Below are positions 1 through 9,200 of a DNA stretch of 64,000 nucleotides, one piece after another. The notes under the pieces were generated by a model. That model did not search any database, was not told where the DNA came from, and worked only from the letters and a program-made list of their open reading frames with translations. The translations under genes were made by a program, and so were the position numbers. This DNA comes from Alkalibacterium sp034520745 (GTDB lineage: Bacteria > Bacillota > Bacilli > Lactobacillales > Carnobacteriaceae_A): the NCBI GenBank assembly GCA_034520745.1, contig JAXHNF010000003.1, positions 310,001 through 374,000 of the forward strand, in the 5' to 3' direction. Position 1 is the stretch's first letter; each line of letters starts with the position of its first letter.

Positions 1-497
1 ATAGAACTACTTAATAATCGAATAGAATCTGACAAATAATCTATTGGGTTTAATTGAAATGAATTGAACTGCACAATCAAATTTAGTACAAAGACTAAAA
101 TCATAACAATCATAGATGGAAGATAACTCTTTTTCATACATCTTTTGATATTTTCAAATTTCACTTTTTCATCGGTTTCGAAGGGGATCGGATTATCCGC
201 TTCACTACAAAAAATCTGCATTTGGTTAAATTGAGTCACAAAATTCCATCCGGCAGCCTTCGCATAGTCGAAATAGGTTTGCTGGTTATCGGTAATATCA
301 GGATTAAACACAGATCCTTCAGAAAAATATGTAACGGTGTATTTTACTTTCTTCGGTGTTCCTTTTCTAAATGTCCATAAAAAAGATCCACATTCCTCTA
401 AAAATAGTCCCTTTGCAGCCAGTTTCTCCAATTTAATTTCTGTATCTTCATAGCGATCGAACCTAAATTTTATTACTCTTTTAGTTGTATCTTTCAT
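1..497 (-). CDS. DUF2812 domain membrane protein, partial (runs off window edge)
   Basis: The reading frame opens at an ATG at 497 and stays open to base 1, giving about 165 residues without a stop, so the C-terminus lies outside the window. The N-terminal part (MKDTTKRVIKFRFDRYEDTE...) and the pattern of a soluble 120-residue head followed by a hydrophobic helix (around SMIVMILVFVLNLIV) match the DUF2812 family, which is usually encoded next to a PadR regulator. Here the PadR stop codon and this ATG overlap as ATGA, so the two are translationally coupled. Family function is not firmly known; a regulator-controlled membrane protein is the safe reading. The PadR pairing supports the family call as much as the sequence does. 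Confidence 0.75.
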   Translation of the reverse strand, partial: MKDTTKRVIKFRFDRYEDTEIKLEKLAAKGLFLEECGSFLWTFRKGTPKKVKYTVTYFSEGSVFNPDITDNQQTYFDYAKAAGWNFVTQFNQMQIFCSEADNPIPFETDEKVKFENIKRCMKKSYLPSMIVMILVFVLNLIVQFNSFQLNPIDYLSDSIRLLSSS

Positions 498-817
498 TTT
501 TGCTCACCACCTTTTACTAATATTTCATAATCATTTTTTAATTTTGTCACTCGAAGATATTCCTTTTCAAGCATTTCTGTACCAAGGCTTGTTATAATAT
601 AATTTTTTTTTCGATTTTCAATTTTGGTTTCTATAATAATTTTTTCTTTTACAAAGTTATCTAACAAGCTGTAAAGAGTACCCGGTCCGATGATAACCCT
701 TCCATTTGTAAGTTCTTCTACCCTTTTCATAATATCAACACCACAACTCTCTTGTGTTAGACAAATAAGGATGTAAAACATTTGCTCTGTTAACGTTTGA
801 TACTTATCCCGTGCCAT
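494..817 (-). CDS. PadR family transcriptional regulator
   Basis: A 107-residue winged-helix repressor of the PadR type. The sequence shows the usual opening (LTEQMFYILICLTQESCGVDIM), the recognition helix region (GPGTLYSLLDNF) and the wing (KNYIITSLGTEML). A longer frame reaches an ATG at 871, but that start would lie inside the promoter and operators; the ATG at 817 has a GGGGTGA ribosome site just upstream and is chosen. The stop overlaps the start of the DUF2812 gene by four bases, so both form one small operon. Members of this family repress their own operon and are released by a small ligand or stress signal; the ligand here cannot be told from sequence. Confidence 0.85.
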   Translation of the reverse strand: MARDKYQTLTEQMFYILICLTQESCGVDIMKRVEELTNGRVIIGPGTLYSLLDNFVKEKIIIETKIENRKKNYIITSLGTEMLEKEYLRVTKLKNDYEILVKGGEQK

Positions 818-834
818 TAGATCACCCCACTTAG

Positions 835-890
835 TATCGAATATCGATATTGTACTTTTAAATCGTAACATCGAATATCGATATTGTCAA
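835..890 (-). promoter_or_regulatory. padR promoter with two identical palindromic operators
   Basis: On the minus strand TTGACA (890-885) and TACGAT (867-862) are separated by 17 bases, a near-consensus sigma-A promoter. The 12-base palindrome AATATCGATATT occurs twice, at 874-885 (touching the -35 box and filling the spacer) and at 840-851 (downstream of the -10 box), 34 bases centre to centre, within a longer 17-base direct repeat. This fits autorepression by the adjacent PadR protein with two dimers on one face of the helix. Confidence 0.8.
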
Positions 891-891
891 G

Positions 892-918
892 AAAAAAACA
901 GAATCGATTTCGATTCTG
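892..918 (-). terminator. intrinsic terminator upstream of padR
   Basis: Nine-base stem CAGAATCGA/TCGATTCTG with a two-base loop (899-918), followed on the minus strand by a run of seven T. It would end transcripts arriving from the hydrolase gene just before the padR promoter. Confidence 0.7.
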
Positions 919-1279
919 ATAGGAATTATTTATATACTGATAATTCTTACTTTAAATTTCAGATTCAACAATTGCATAAGCTTTCAATTTCAAGCTACAC
1001 ATCCAATCTATTTTCTCAACCTCCCCTAATTCACAAAAACATCCATTCTGCATTAAAGTAGATCATCCATAACAATGTTTATTCCAGAAGACCGAAAGAG
1101 TTATCAGTCTGAAAAAAACATGAAACACAGACATTTGTTGAACGCTTCAAAACGGCACTTACAGATATGATCATACACAAGATAAGCAGCCTGATTGTAC
1201 TTCCGATTCTCTTAAAGGAGATGATTATCAGAACCGCATTAGAGCCGATAAGTCTGATTAGTTTTGAAGCATTTACTAT
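919..1279. other. intergenic stretch with a possible decayed coding remnant
   Basis: No complete gene. On the plus strand an open stretch at about 1130-1284 reads like a protein tail (TFVERFKTALTDMIIHKISS, then a hydrophobic segment) without start or ribosome site. I do not recognise it; it may be the remnant of a mobile element or chance. Confidence 0.3.
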
Positions 1280-2257
1280 TTACTGAGTTTTTTTGGTTGC
1301 ATCAAAATATTTATTCAGCCATAAAGCTAATCGTTCAACTACTTCAGAATGTATAGGATCTTTTGCCTTTTCTTTATATTCTTTCTTAAAATTTAATGCA
1401 GACATTGGTCCCTCTTGCTTCTTTAAACCATGGTTCATATCTTTGATGCTATAATATTCCAGGTCTCCCCTAATGAGATCTGGTAACCTTCCAAGTTTAC
1501 TGTGATCTGCTTGAAAATCTTTATCGCCCGTTAATGCCAATACCGGGCAGTTAACTCTCTTCAGATCTTCCAGTACATTGTAGTAGTGATGTTCTCTAAA
1601 CCATTTGGCATTTACTTTAGAAAAATTATATCTCATCATTGTTTTATTCGAATGAATAATCTTGTTCATAAATTTATCCGCTTGTTTATCGACTTTTTTA
1701 TCTGCCTTCAGTAAGCGTAGTAAGAATCCATTCACCTTATTTTTATTCTTAGCCTCTTCTACTAAAATTTCTCTTTGTCTTTTTAATGCCTCCTCCAACG
1801 TTTCTGCTGCGCCCGATAAAAGAATCAGTCCATCAACCGGTTTTCTTGCGTTAACTGCCGCGGCTAACATACACCCTTCACTGTGACCCAATAGAATGAT
1901 TTCATTAGGATCTACGGATGGTTGTTCTTTTAAAAAGTCTATGCTCTTTTCAATATCTTCAACCAAATCCCACATTCCTGTTTCAAAAAAATCACCTTGA
2001 CTTTTCCCTACGCCTCTTTTATCTACTCTCATACTCACAAAGCCTGAAGCAGTAACAATATGAGCTAAGTCTTTGTATAGATTCGTATGAAATTTCATGT
2101 TTTCAACATAGCCATCTCTATCTATCTGCCCCGATCCAGGAATAATTAACACTGCCGGTAACTTTTTGCCTTCTCCCTTGGGAATGGCCAATGTTCCTGC
2201 TAAACGATACTGACCTTTAATAAACACTTCTTTTTCTTCATACGATTTGTTTTCCAA
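1280..2257 (-). CDS. alpha/beta hydrolase (serine esterase/peptidase-like)
   Basis: A complete 325-residue alpha/beta-hydrolase. Visible motifs are the oxyanion-hole segment LIIPGSGQIDRDG (residues about 36-48), the nucleophile elbow GHSEG (about 125), an acid-site region LTGDKD followed by MNHGL carrying the catalytic histidine near residue 275. There is no signal peptide, so it is cytosolic. The family (dienelactone-hydrolase / YqkD-like, S9-related) cleaves esters or short acyl-peptides; the substrate cannot be told. The start is TTG at 2257 with AGAAGG about 11 bases upstream; no ATG fits as well. A terminator at 892-918 lies downstream. It stands alone between two regulator genes and may be controlled by one of them. 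Confidence 0.8.
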   Translation of the reverse strand: MENKSYEEKEVFIKGQYRLAGTLAIPKGEGKKLPAVLIIPGSGQIDRDGYVENMKFHTNLYKDLAHIVTASGFVSMRVDKRGVGKSQGDFFETGMWDLVEDIEKSIDFLKEQPSVDPNEIILLGHSEGCMLAAAVNARKPVDGLILLSGAAETLEEALKRQREILVEEAKNKNKVNGFLLRLLKADKKVDKQADKFMNKIIHSNKTMMRYNFSKVNAKWFREHHYYNVLEDLKRVNCPVLALTGDKDFQADHSKLGRLPDLIRGDLEYYSIKDMNHGLKKQEGPMSALNFKKEYKEKAKDPIHSEVVERLALWLNKYFDATKKTQ

Positions 2258-2297
2258 AACTTATGCCTTCTTTCTATTTGACGAACAGCTATTACTA

Positions 2298-2836
2298 TTA
2301 TTTGGGTATACTGATATTTGAGATATTTATTAATTTTCGTTCTTTTGAAGGCTTGTTATCTATTTTTTCTAATATTAGATTCGATATATCTCCCATTAAA
2401 TCCTTCAATTCCTGGTCGCTGAGGTAAATATTGGCCTGACGATATGTCACCCCATCATTTTTCATATCAATTTCTTCTCTGTTCAAATAATTATCAAAGT
2501 CACCCATAAGCATCGTTAAGAATGAAAAGAACAATTGAGAATGTTCATCCCTGCTTAATTCATCTATGTCTTTATCTGTAAGTATTTGCAGACTGCAGAT
2601 AAAGCATAAATCTTTTCAACAGTCCCTCTTACTTTATTCTCCAATACAGGTTTGATGAAATCAGCTTCGACCAATTTATTTATATGACGATATAAGGTTG
2701 CTTGCGGAACATCAGGTAAATAGTCAGAAATTTGTTGAGTGGATAGATTTTTATTAATTACTAGAGTTTGTATAATTCTCATTCTTATAGGATGCATGAC
2801 TAGATCCATTTTCTTTTTCAAATTAATTTCAATCAC
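2298..2836 (-). CDS. ArsR-like winged-helix regulator, one frame break
   Basis: Two overlapping frames form one protein of about 178 residues. The N-terminal 75 residues are an ArsR-type winged helix (HPIRMRIIQTLV, STQQISDYL, PQATLYRHINKLVEA), the C-terminal part carries the companion domain (LTMLMGDFDNYLNREE, GVTYRQANIYLSDQEL) seen in the same family of about 180-200 residues. The frame changes near 2600, where YALSA should continue as LQILTDKDIDELSRDEH. A single missing or extra base explains it; error and real mutation cannot be separated. The start ATG at 2836 follows a weak ribosome site. A perfect palindrome lies 45 bases upstream and suggests autoregulation. Confidence 0.7.
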
Positions 2837-2879
2837 CGCTTCTTTCTGTATAAGTTTAAGATTAAGTCAAATTATTTAT

Positions 2880-2903
2880 ATTATCATTATCAATAATGAT
2901 AAT
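2880..2903. promoter_or_regulatory. perfect 11+11 palindrome, candidate operator of the ArsR-like regulator
   Basis: ATTATCATTAT and ATAATGATAAT are exact inverted copies separated by CA. The site lies 44 bases upstream of the regulator start in a very AT-rich promoter region, the usual place for an ArsR-type operator. Confidence 0.6.
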
Positions 2904-2958
2904 AATGATATAAATCATGCTGAATTGCAATATTTTTTTTAATCTGATATACCAATAT

Positions 2959-3008
2959 AAAAAAGGCTCCACACTATAAAATCCTGCTTTTAGTGTGGAG
3001 CCTTTTTT
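2959..3008. terminator. bidirectional intrinsic terminator
   Basis: Twelve-base stem GGCTCCACACTA/TAGTGTGGAGCC (2965-2976, 2991-3002) flanked by five A on one side and six T on the other, so it can work in both directions. It separates the regulator promoter from the region to its right. The 260 bases beyond it hold no gene that I can support. Confidence 0.8.
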
Positions 3009-3267
3009 CTCTATAGAGTAATACATTAACTGACTAAATTTTATACAAACCACATAATATTGTATATATATTATTCATCTAATTACCTACGTTAAATCTA
3101 CTCTTAGAATCTAACGGGGCTAAAAACTCATTAGTTATCTCCCCTCTTCCCTTAGTTAAGCTTCAGTGGCCATAGCTATATTTTATATTATTTACTCGAC
3201 TTGTAGCTGTTCATCAGAAATGACATTCTTTATTCTTTAAAGTATCTCATTGAGTGCACTCCACCCT

Positions 3268-6200
3268 TCAGATCTTTGATGCTAAAATATCCCCAAGTAC
3301 TTTACATTTACGTGTCTTAAGATATTTGATCAGTGTTTTCTTTCTTTGGAGTGGAAAATATTGATCAAATGATTTCATGAAAAATCGACCGTCTCTATAG
3401 TCCGAATCTTTTCTTGTTTTAACTTGAAATTGATTCAAGACTTTCGTAAGCCCCGTTCTTGCCTTTTCATCAAAGGTAAATTCAAGACCATATTCAAACA
3501 AATCATAGTCTCTCTCTTCTATCCAGTCTAGAGACCCATATGCCTTGATTTCTTCTCCTGATAATTCCGACTTAAATTGTAAAATGATTTCCTTGTTAAC
3601 AGGTAATTTAATATTGGATATAAAGCAAAGGCCACCGGGCCCAATGTTTTTGACAACGACCCCTGTTTCACCTACATCTGCCTTTTTCCCACTGATACTT
3701 AAAATAGTCATATCTGCTTCCAATAAGTCGGGTAGTGTCAATCTAAAATATTTCCTTCTTTCTTCTTTCGGTTTCGTTTCATTGCGAGAAGGTTTAGATG
3801 GCGTACATTTACCTCTAGTCAATATTTTTTCAAAATCCTCTAACGGGACTGGTTTGCTGTATAAAAACCCCTTGACCAGCATAAACAGTCTAGTCCACTT
3901 AGATAAGACAACTGCTCCCAGTTTTCAATTCCTTCTGCCACTAGTTTGATTTCAAGGTCTTTAGATAAATTCACGACAGCTTTTGTAATTTTAGTGCTCA
4001 CTTGATTGTTCGGCACGTCCTTGATAAAAGAACGGTTGATTTTTATAATGTCTACATTAAATGAACTTAAATAAGCAAGTGAAGAAAACCCTGTACCAAA
4101 ATCATCTATGGCAATTTGAACACCTATCGCTTGAAGACTCTGGATATTTGAGATTACCTGTTGAACGTTATTAATTAGCGCGCTTTCTGTTAGTTCTATA
4201 ATCAAAAAACTAGGATCTAACCGAGCTCATCGAGTAACATTTCTATATTCTCAACTATTTCCTTCTCAAAAATTGAATACTAGAGTAATTGATCGACACT
4301 CGATTTGGTTTTAAACCTTTTTCTAACCAGTGCTTATAGACGTGACAGACTTCTTGAAAAATCCAGTTCCCCAAATCTATAATATATCCTGTTTCCTCTG
4401 CTAAATGAATAAATTCATTAGGTGAGACCATTCCCCAATCTGGATGTTTCTTTCCAACGAATCAATGCTTCTGCTGCTATAACATCACCTGTTTGCAAAT
4501 TCACCAGCGGTTGATAATACACTCTAAATTGATTTCTTTCAATTGCTTTTCTTAAATCGTTCCTTAGATTAAATTCTTTATAAGTTTTTACATCCATATT
4601 AGGAGAATAGAATTCATACTTGTTCTTTCCAGATTCTTTGGCCCTTAGTAGTGCAATATTTGCTGCTTTAATAAGATTCTCTGCATCTTGGCCATCCTCA
4701 AGGAATACTCGCAACGCCAACACTCACAGATATAAACAACTCATACATTTCTACTTTGAAGGATCCATTAAACAAATCCACAAGCTCCTGCGCTACTTTC
4801 TGAAATTTATCCATTTGACCTATATCAGTAATAAGCACGCCGAATTGATCTACTGAGTATCGACAAATGAACCGATCATCTCCTAAATAGCTTTGTAGCC
4901 GCTTAACAACCTCAGTAATCATGGTGTCGCCTGATTTCATTCCTAAAGAATGATTGATATATTTGAATCCATCAATATTTAGCATCAATAAGGCAAAGTT
5001 AGAATTTCTCTTATTATTTTTTTGACACAGACGAGTTATCCTGTTGTTGAAGTAGAATCGATTCGGCAATTTCGTTAGCTCATCGTAATTCGCCATATAA
5101 GCAATTTTTCTTTCAGACGCGACTCTTTCAGTCACATCCCTCCAGTTAACTACAATTCCTTCAATAGATGGCTCTGATAATTGATTTTTCATGCTGATTT
5201 CCACAAAAATCTTTTCTCCCATGTCGCGTTCTCGTAGTTATGTTTTCTTGAATACTCTTTTCAGGATTTTCTGATAACTAAACCAATCATTTCCTTTAGT
5301 GTTATCTTATCTGCACCTTCAACGAAATTCAGTATATTTTTTCCCGTTATTTCATTTGGCGAATAGCCTATAACTTTTTCAACAGCAGGACTAATATATT
5401 GAATGATTCCATCCGTATCAATAATTTCAAAGATATCATCTGAATCCTGCACCAACATTTGAAAGCGTCTCTGAACATCAGCTATTTTTTCTTGAATTGC
5501 TGTCATTTTTCTTTTTCGATTTCTTTTTTTGCTGTAACATCTTGAATGGTTCCCTTTATAAAAACAGGCTCTTTATCTTCGTTGAAAGTGATTTCCACTA
5601 TTTGATAAACATAACGAATAGCGCCATCACTACGATTAATTCGAAATTCCATCGTAAAGGGTTGCTCCACTGGTGGATTAGTGAGTATCTTCTGAATGTA
5701 GACCTATGTCTTCCGGATGGACAAACTTTAAAAAGCCTTCAAAAGTCCCATCATATTCTTCTGGTGTAATGCCATAAATACGATAACATTCCTCAGACCA
5801 ATACGTTTTCCTTTTGATAATATCCATATCCCAGCTTCCCATTTTTGTTAATTGCTGAGCTTCCATCAAATTATCATTACTTTTTTCCAGTTGTCGCTGC
5901 AGCTGACGTTTTTCTGTCACTTCCTGCAGTGTTCCTAAAATCCCGGTTATGTTTTGATCCTCATCATACAAAGGTTCTCCTTTACTAATTACATATTTCA
6001 TGGACCCATCGGGGTTTATAATCCTATATTCGATTCCATAGGATAGCCCTTTCTTACACTTATCTAAAGATTCTTTGAGCTTTATTTGATCTTCTGGGTA
6101 AATATGACGAAGAATACTTTCTACACTTTTATTGAAATCTTGTGGATAAATGCCATAAATTCTATAAATCTCTTCTGACCAATAAACTTCATCTTCTAAA

Positions 6201-7076
6201 AAATCGTAGCGATAACTCCCAACGCCTGCGACTCTTTGGGCATGATTTAAATGGTTTCCTATCCGCTTGAGATCTCTTTCGATCAATTTTTGTTCGGTAA
6301 TATCCTGGATCGTCCCAAATAGTTTCACAGCCTTTCCATTTTCATCAAAAAGAACTTCACCCTTGCTATGAATATATTTCTCTTTCCCTGTGGGAGTAAC
6401 AATTCGATAGCCATCATCATAAGGGTCCCCTTTTAAAGAATCCTCGAGAGCCTTTATAGTGTGTTCTCGATCTTGAGGATGCACATAAGAATAAAAACTT
6501 TCTAGCCGATTGTCAAATTCCTCTTTACTACGTTCCAAAATATCATAGGCTTCATCTGAACTAAAAGCTCTTCTTTTCTTAAATCATAGGTCCAACTACC
6601 CGTTTTCAGCAGGCGTTGAGTATGTATTATATTTTCTTCAAATTGATTTGATTTTTTTTGTAACTGCATTTTTTCGGAAAGATCTATGAATATAACAAAC
6701 ATACCTGCTAAAGTTTTCTTTCTTTACAATTGGAAGAATCATTACCTCTATATTTTTTATACCCTTATCTTCGACCATTAAATCTGATTTAAAGTTGATA
6801 ATCTCTCCCTTAGTTATAGTGTCTAAATATGTCAGATCAAAAGCTGATTTAGTTAGATTTAATAGCTCAAATACAGGGGTGGTTATTAAGGGATTCTTCA
6901 TCACATGATATAAATTGAGCCACCATCGGATTTTTTTCAATGATAACACCATCATGATCACAGAGCATACAGGCTCCAGGGAAATGAGTGAAAAGCAGTT
7001 CAAATTCTTCCTTCAAATAACTTAGACTATTATTTCTTTTTATTTTGTTAAATAGACCTTTTCCTAAACTAGTCAT
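3268..7076 (-). pseudogene. PAS(x5)-GGDEF-EAL-PilZ cyclic-di-GMP protein, broken in many places
   Basis: Read across about seven frame breaks this is one protein of roughly 1,270 residues. From the N-terminus: a divergent PAS (7076-6640), three mutually similar PAS/PAC units (6700-6290, 6270-5900, 5880-5520, each with a GSW/GSY..D....YWSEE.YRIYGI pattern), a fifth PAS (5506-5110), a GGDEF domain (NYDELTKLPNRF to about 4690), an EAL domain (AEALIRW, IELTES, IDDFGTGFSS, VAEGIE) and, fused directly to the EAL end, a PilZ domain (ERRKYFRL near 3740). The GGDEF signature is degenerate (SVDQF), so cyclase activity is unlikely; the EAL residues visible are mostly intact but KID is KIN. The start at 7076 has a strong AAAGGAGG site. 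In this AT-rich segment the breaks may be real decay or read error. Confidence 0.75.
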
Positions 7077-7409
7077 ACGGTTTCCTCCTTTTACAGCCTG
7101 TCGATACTAAATACCATGACTAAAAAACTGTATAAATTGTATAAACAAATCTTTGCATAATTAAAAGGTGCTGATAGTAAGTACACATTATTTATATCCC
7201 TTTTCCACTCAATACCTGCGTAACTACCTTGAATGTCATGATTGCATAAATACTTTCATTTTAGAAAAAGAGACAACCATCATTTGGTTTTATTCAATGT
7301 ATGTTATTTTCCCACTAGAATCTTCCCTATAAACATAGTACACTATATTTAGTATAAGTTGTTAAACAATAGTAAACTAGAACGAATTACAAAAGGAGAT
7401 AATGTTTTT
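7077..7409. other. divergent intergenic region
   Basis: Promoter space between the PAS/EAL gene (minus) and the small membrane protein (plus). It is AT-rich; I see no convincing gene or RNA in it. Confidence 0.4.
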
Positions 7410-7745
7410 ATGCGATCTTTGTTTATTGGTGTAGGGATATATATATTTGGTTTTATTTTAGTAGGTTTAAGTTCGAACATATTTTACAGTGAAAATGCTG
7501 AAATTTCTTATGGAGCTATATTTGCAATACTATATCTTTCTGCTATTGTAGGAATTTCAACATCACTAATACTAAAAGAGTTGAAAAGAATTAAGATCAC
7601 TGATACATATTTTTCTTGTTGGACGAACGAAAAAGTGGACAAATCGACTGTTCACTTTCAGAAAAAATCTACTATCTTTTCCTTTCATAATTATAAAATT
7701 AAATCGTACGTGATGAGCTTGTCAGAACTCATCACTACGATTTAA
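7410..7745 (+). CDS. small two-helix membrane protein of unknown function
   Basis: A 111-residue protein. The frame is open from 7359 but the ATG at 7410 has a good AAAGGAGAT site (7392-7400) and is chosen. Residues about 2-20 (SLFIGVGIYIFGFILVGL) and 33-52 (GAIFAILYLSAIVGISTSLI) are two transmembrane helices, followed by a charged cytosolic tail. I do not recognise a family. Its last codons form part of a strong hairpin, so the gene seems to carry its own terminator. It stands alone on the plus strand among minus-strand genes. Confidence 0.55.
   Translation: MRSLFIGVGIYIFGFILVGLSSNIFYSENAEISYGAIFAILYLSAIVGISTSLILKELKRIKITDTYFSCWTNEKVDKSTVHFQKKSTIFSFHNYKIKSYVMSLSELITTI
7701..7743 (+). terminator. 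terminator hairpin embedded in the end of the small membrane protein gene
   Basis: AAATCGTACGTGATGAG pairs with CTCATCACTACGATTT with one mismatch, followed by AATTTTAT. The stem lies inside the coding sequence and ends at the stop codon. Confidence 0.6.
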
Positions 7746-7919
7746 TTTTATATCTCTAAATGTACTCAAAGAATCTATCTCTCAGTAGTTGCGATAGTTA
7801 TCTTGTCAGTAGCGTGACAGATTCCACATGTGTTGAGATGATGGTACGTACAGCAAAAAATAACGAAGTAGTACTTGCCATAGTACATACTAATATTAAC
7901 AATTCATTTGCTTGTTCTT
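7746..7919. other. AT-rich spacer
   Basis: Convergent spacer between the plus-strand small protein and the minus-strand gene ending at 7920; nothing recognisable. Confidence 0.3.
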
Positions 7920-8406
7920 TTAATTTTTTTCTATATTAATTTTTCCACCAACAAACACAAGTCCTGCTACAACTAAGAATCCAGCACCAAGTAAATGATC
8001 TTTAGATAATTTACTTAAGAACTCTTTATTTCCAGTATCCTTATTATCTGCTTTATTAGCGTAGCTCTATTAGGTGACTTATGATCTCTTTTCTTTCATC
8101 CTTATTTAATTCTTCTCTATCTAGCTCTTTTTCCAAAATTCTTCGTGTATCTTCAAAGGCTTTGAATACATGGGCTTGACTGTCATTATTTGATTCCACT
8201 GTATTTTTAAACTCTTTTTCAAGAGTATTCATTACTTCTTTAGCAAACTGCTTAAACTCGGAAAATTTCTCAATCATCTTCATTGCTACTTCTTTATCCA
8301 TATCTGGCATCATTGCAGCAAACTTTATAATCTTATCTTTGGACACTTCTCTGAAATTGTTAACATTAAGCATTTCTTTTATTTGATTATCTGAAAGTTC
8401 TTTCAT
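7920..8406 (-). CDS. unknown protein with C-terminal membrane anchor, one frame break
   Basis: The first 116 residues (MKELSDNQIKEMLNVNNFRE...) are charged and helical, with a likely coiled coil at about 45-110. The frame then breaks near 8056; read one base over it continues as YANKADNKDTGNKEFLSKL and a single transmembrane helix (HLLGAGFLVVAGLVFVGGKI) and stops at 7920. The combined protein of about 161 residues would sit in the membrane by its C-terminus with the helical part in the cytosol. The ATG at 8406 follows AGGAGAA-like sequence. I do not recognise a family and give no function. Confidence 0.55.
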
Positions 8407-8482
8407 GACATTCTCCTATATTTAAACAGAAAGTAAAATGATGTTTTATCCAAACAGTAACAACTATATATCGTCTATAGCT

Positions 8483-9199
8483 CTATAAACTTCTATCAAA
8501 TATCAAATCGTTGAGCTCCGCTCTTATGCTACGCCAGTTAGGCAGATACTTATCCATGTAGGATTTGAATCTGATCGTTGTGATTCCTTTCAAGAAAGTG
8601 AACCATCTCATGAACGATGATATATTCTAAGCAGCGTGGGTTCTTCTTGGCGTAGTTCAGGTTCAACCAGATACGTTTGGCACTTTCGTTACAGGTGCCC
8701 CACTTTGGTCTCAATGAGCTTGATGCCCCAGTCCTCTTACGCTAACATCCATGATTTCCTTCCCATTTTTCTAATATACTGTAGGAACCATTTTCTTTAG
8801 CTCTGAGCGATACCATTCATTTACGATCTTTTCTCGTTGTTCTTCGAGTGTGGTTTGGTCTGACATACAAATCCACAGACTTCTTGTTCCTTAGCTCAAC
8901 TCTTCGTTTCTCCTTCGATTCTATTACGTTTACAAGTACCTGCTTCCAAGGAAGTAATGACTTTCGCCTGATACGTATTCTCTTGCACTTTGTCTGTCTT
9001 GCAGCTTGAATTGTTTTCTCTGTTTCTTTATCCAGGCGAGCTTTGAGATCACGAACAGCCTGATAGCTTCTTCATCCATATCCTCCGGAACTGCCAATCT
9101 TGACTCTTCCAGCGGGCGGATGGACTGAGAGATGGACATTCTTGATGTCTTTTCTTATAAATTCAATCTCTATGCCGTTTTGTATATTAAGGCATTCAC
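8483..9199 (-). pseudogene. YgjP-like (DUF45/M48) zinc metalloprotease, broken
   Basis: Fragments of one protein of about 235 residues. The zinc-binding signature is clear near 8590 (EYIIVHEMVHFLERNHND, HExxH), preceded by the family's central region (VPEDMDEEAIRLFVISKLAWIKKQ, then HYFLGSRYL) and followed by MDKYLPNWRSIRAELND before the stop at 8483. The start is probably GTG at 9199, two bases after the hsdR stop. Several frame breaks split it. In many genomes this protease follows hsdR in type I restriction operons, as here; its role is not established. Loss of the restriction subunit next to it suggests the whole locus has decayed. Confidence 0.7.
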
Positions 9200-9200
9200 T

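Noticed and set aside
3268..3882. Stand-alone PilZ protein of 204 residues
   Set aside because: Its first 20 residues (GFLYSKPVPLEDFEKIL) are the C-terminal end of the EAL domain, so it is the tail of the large broken gene.
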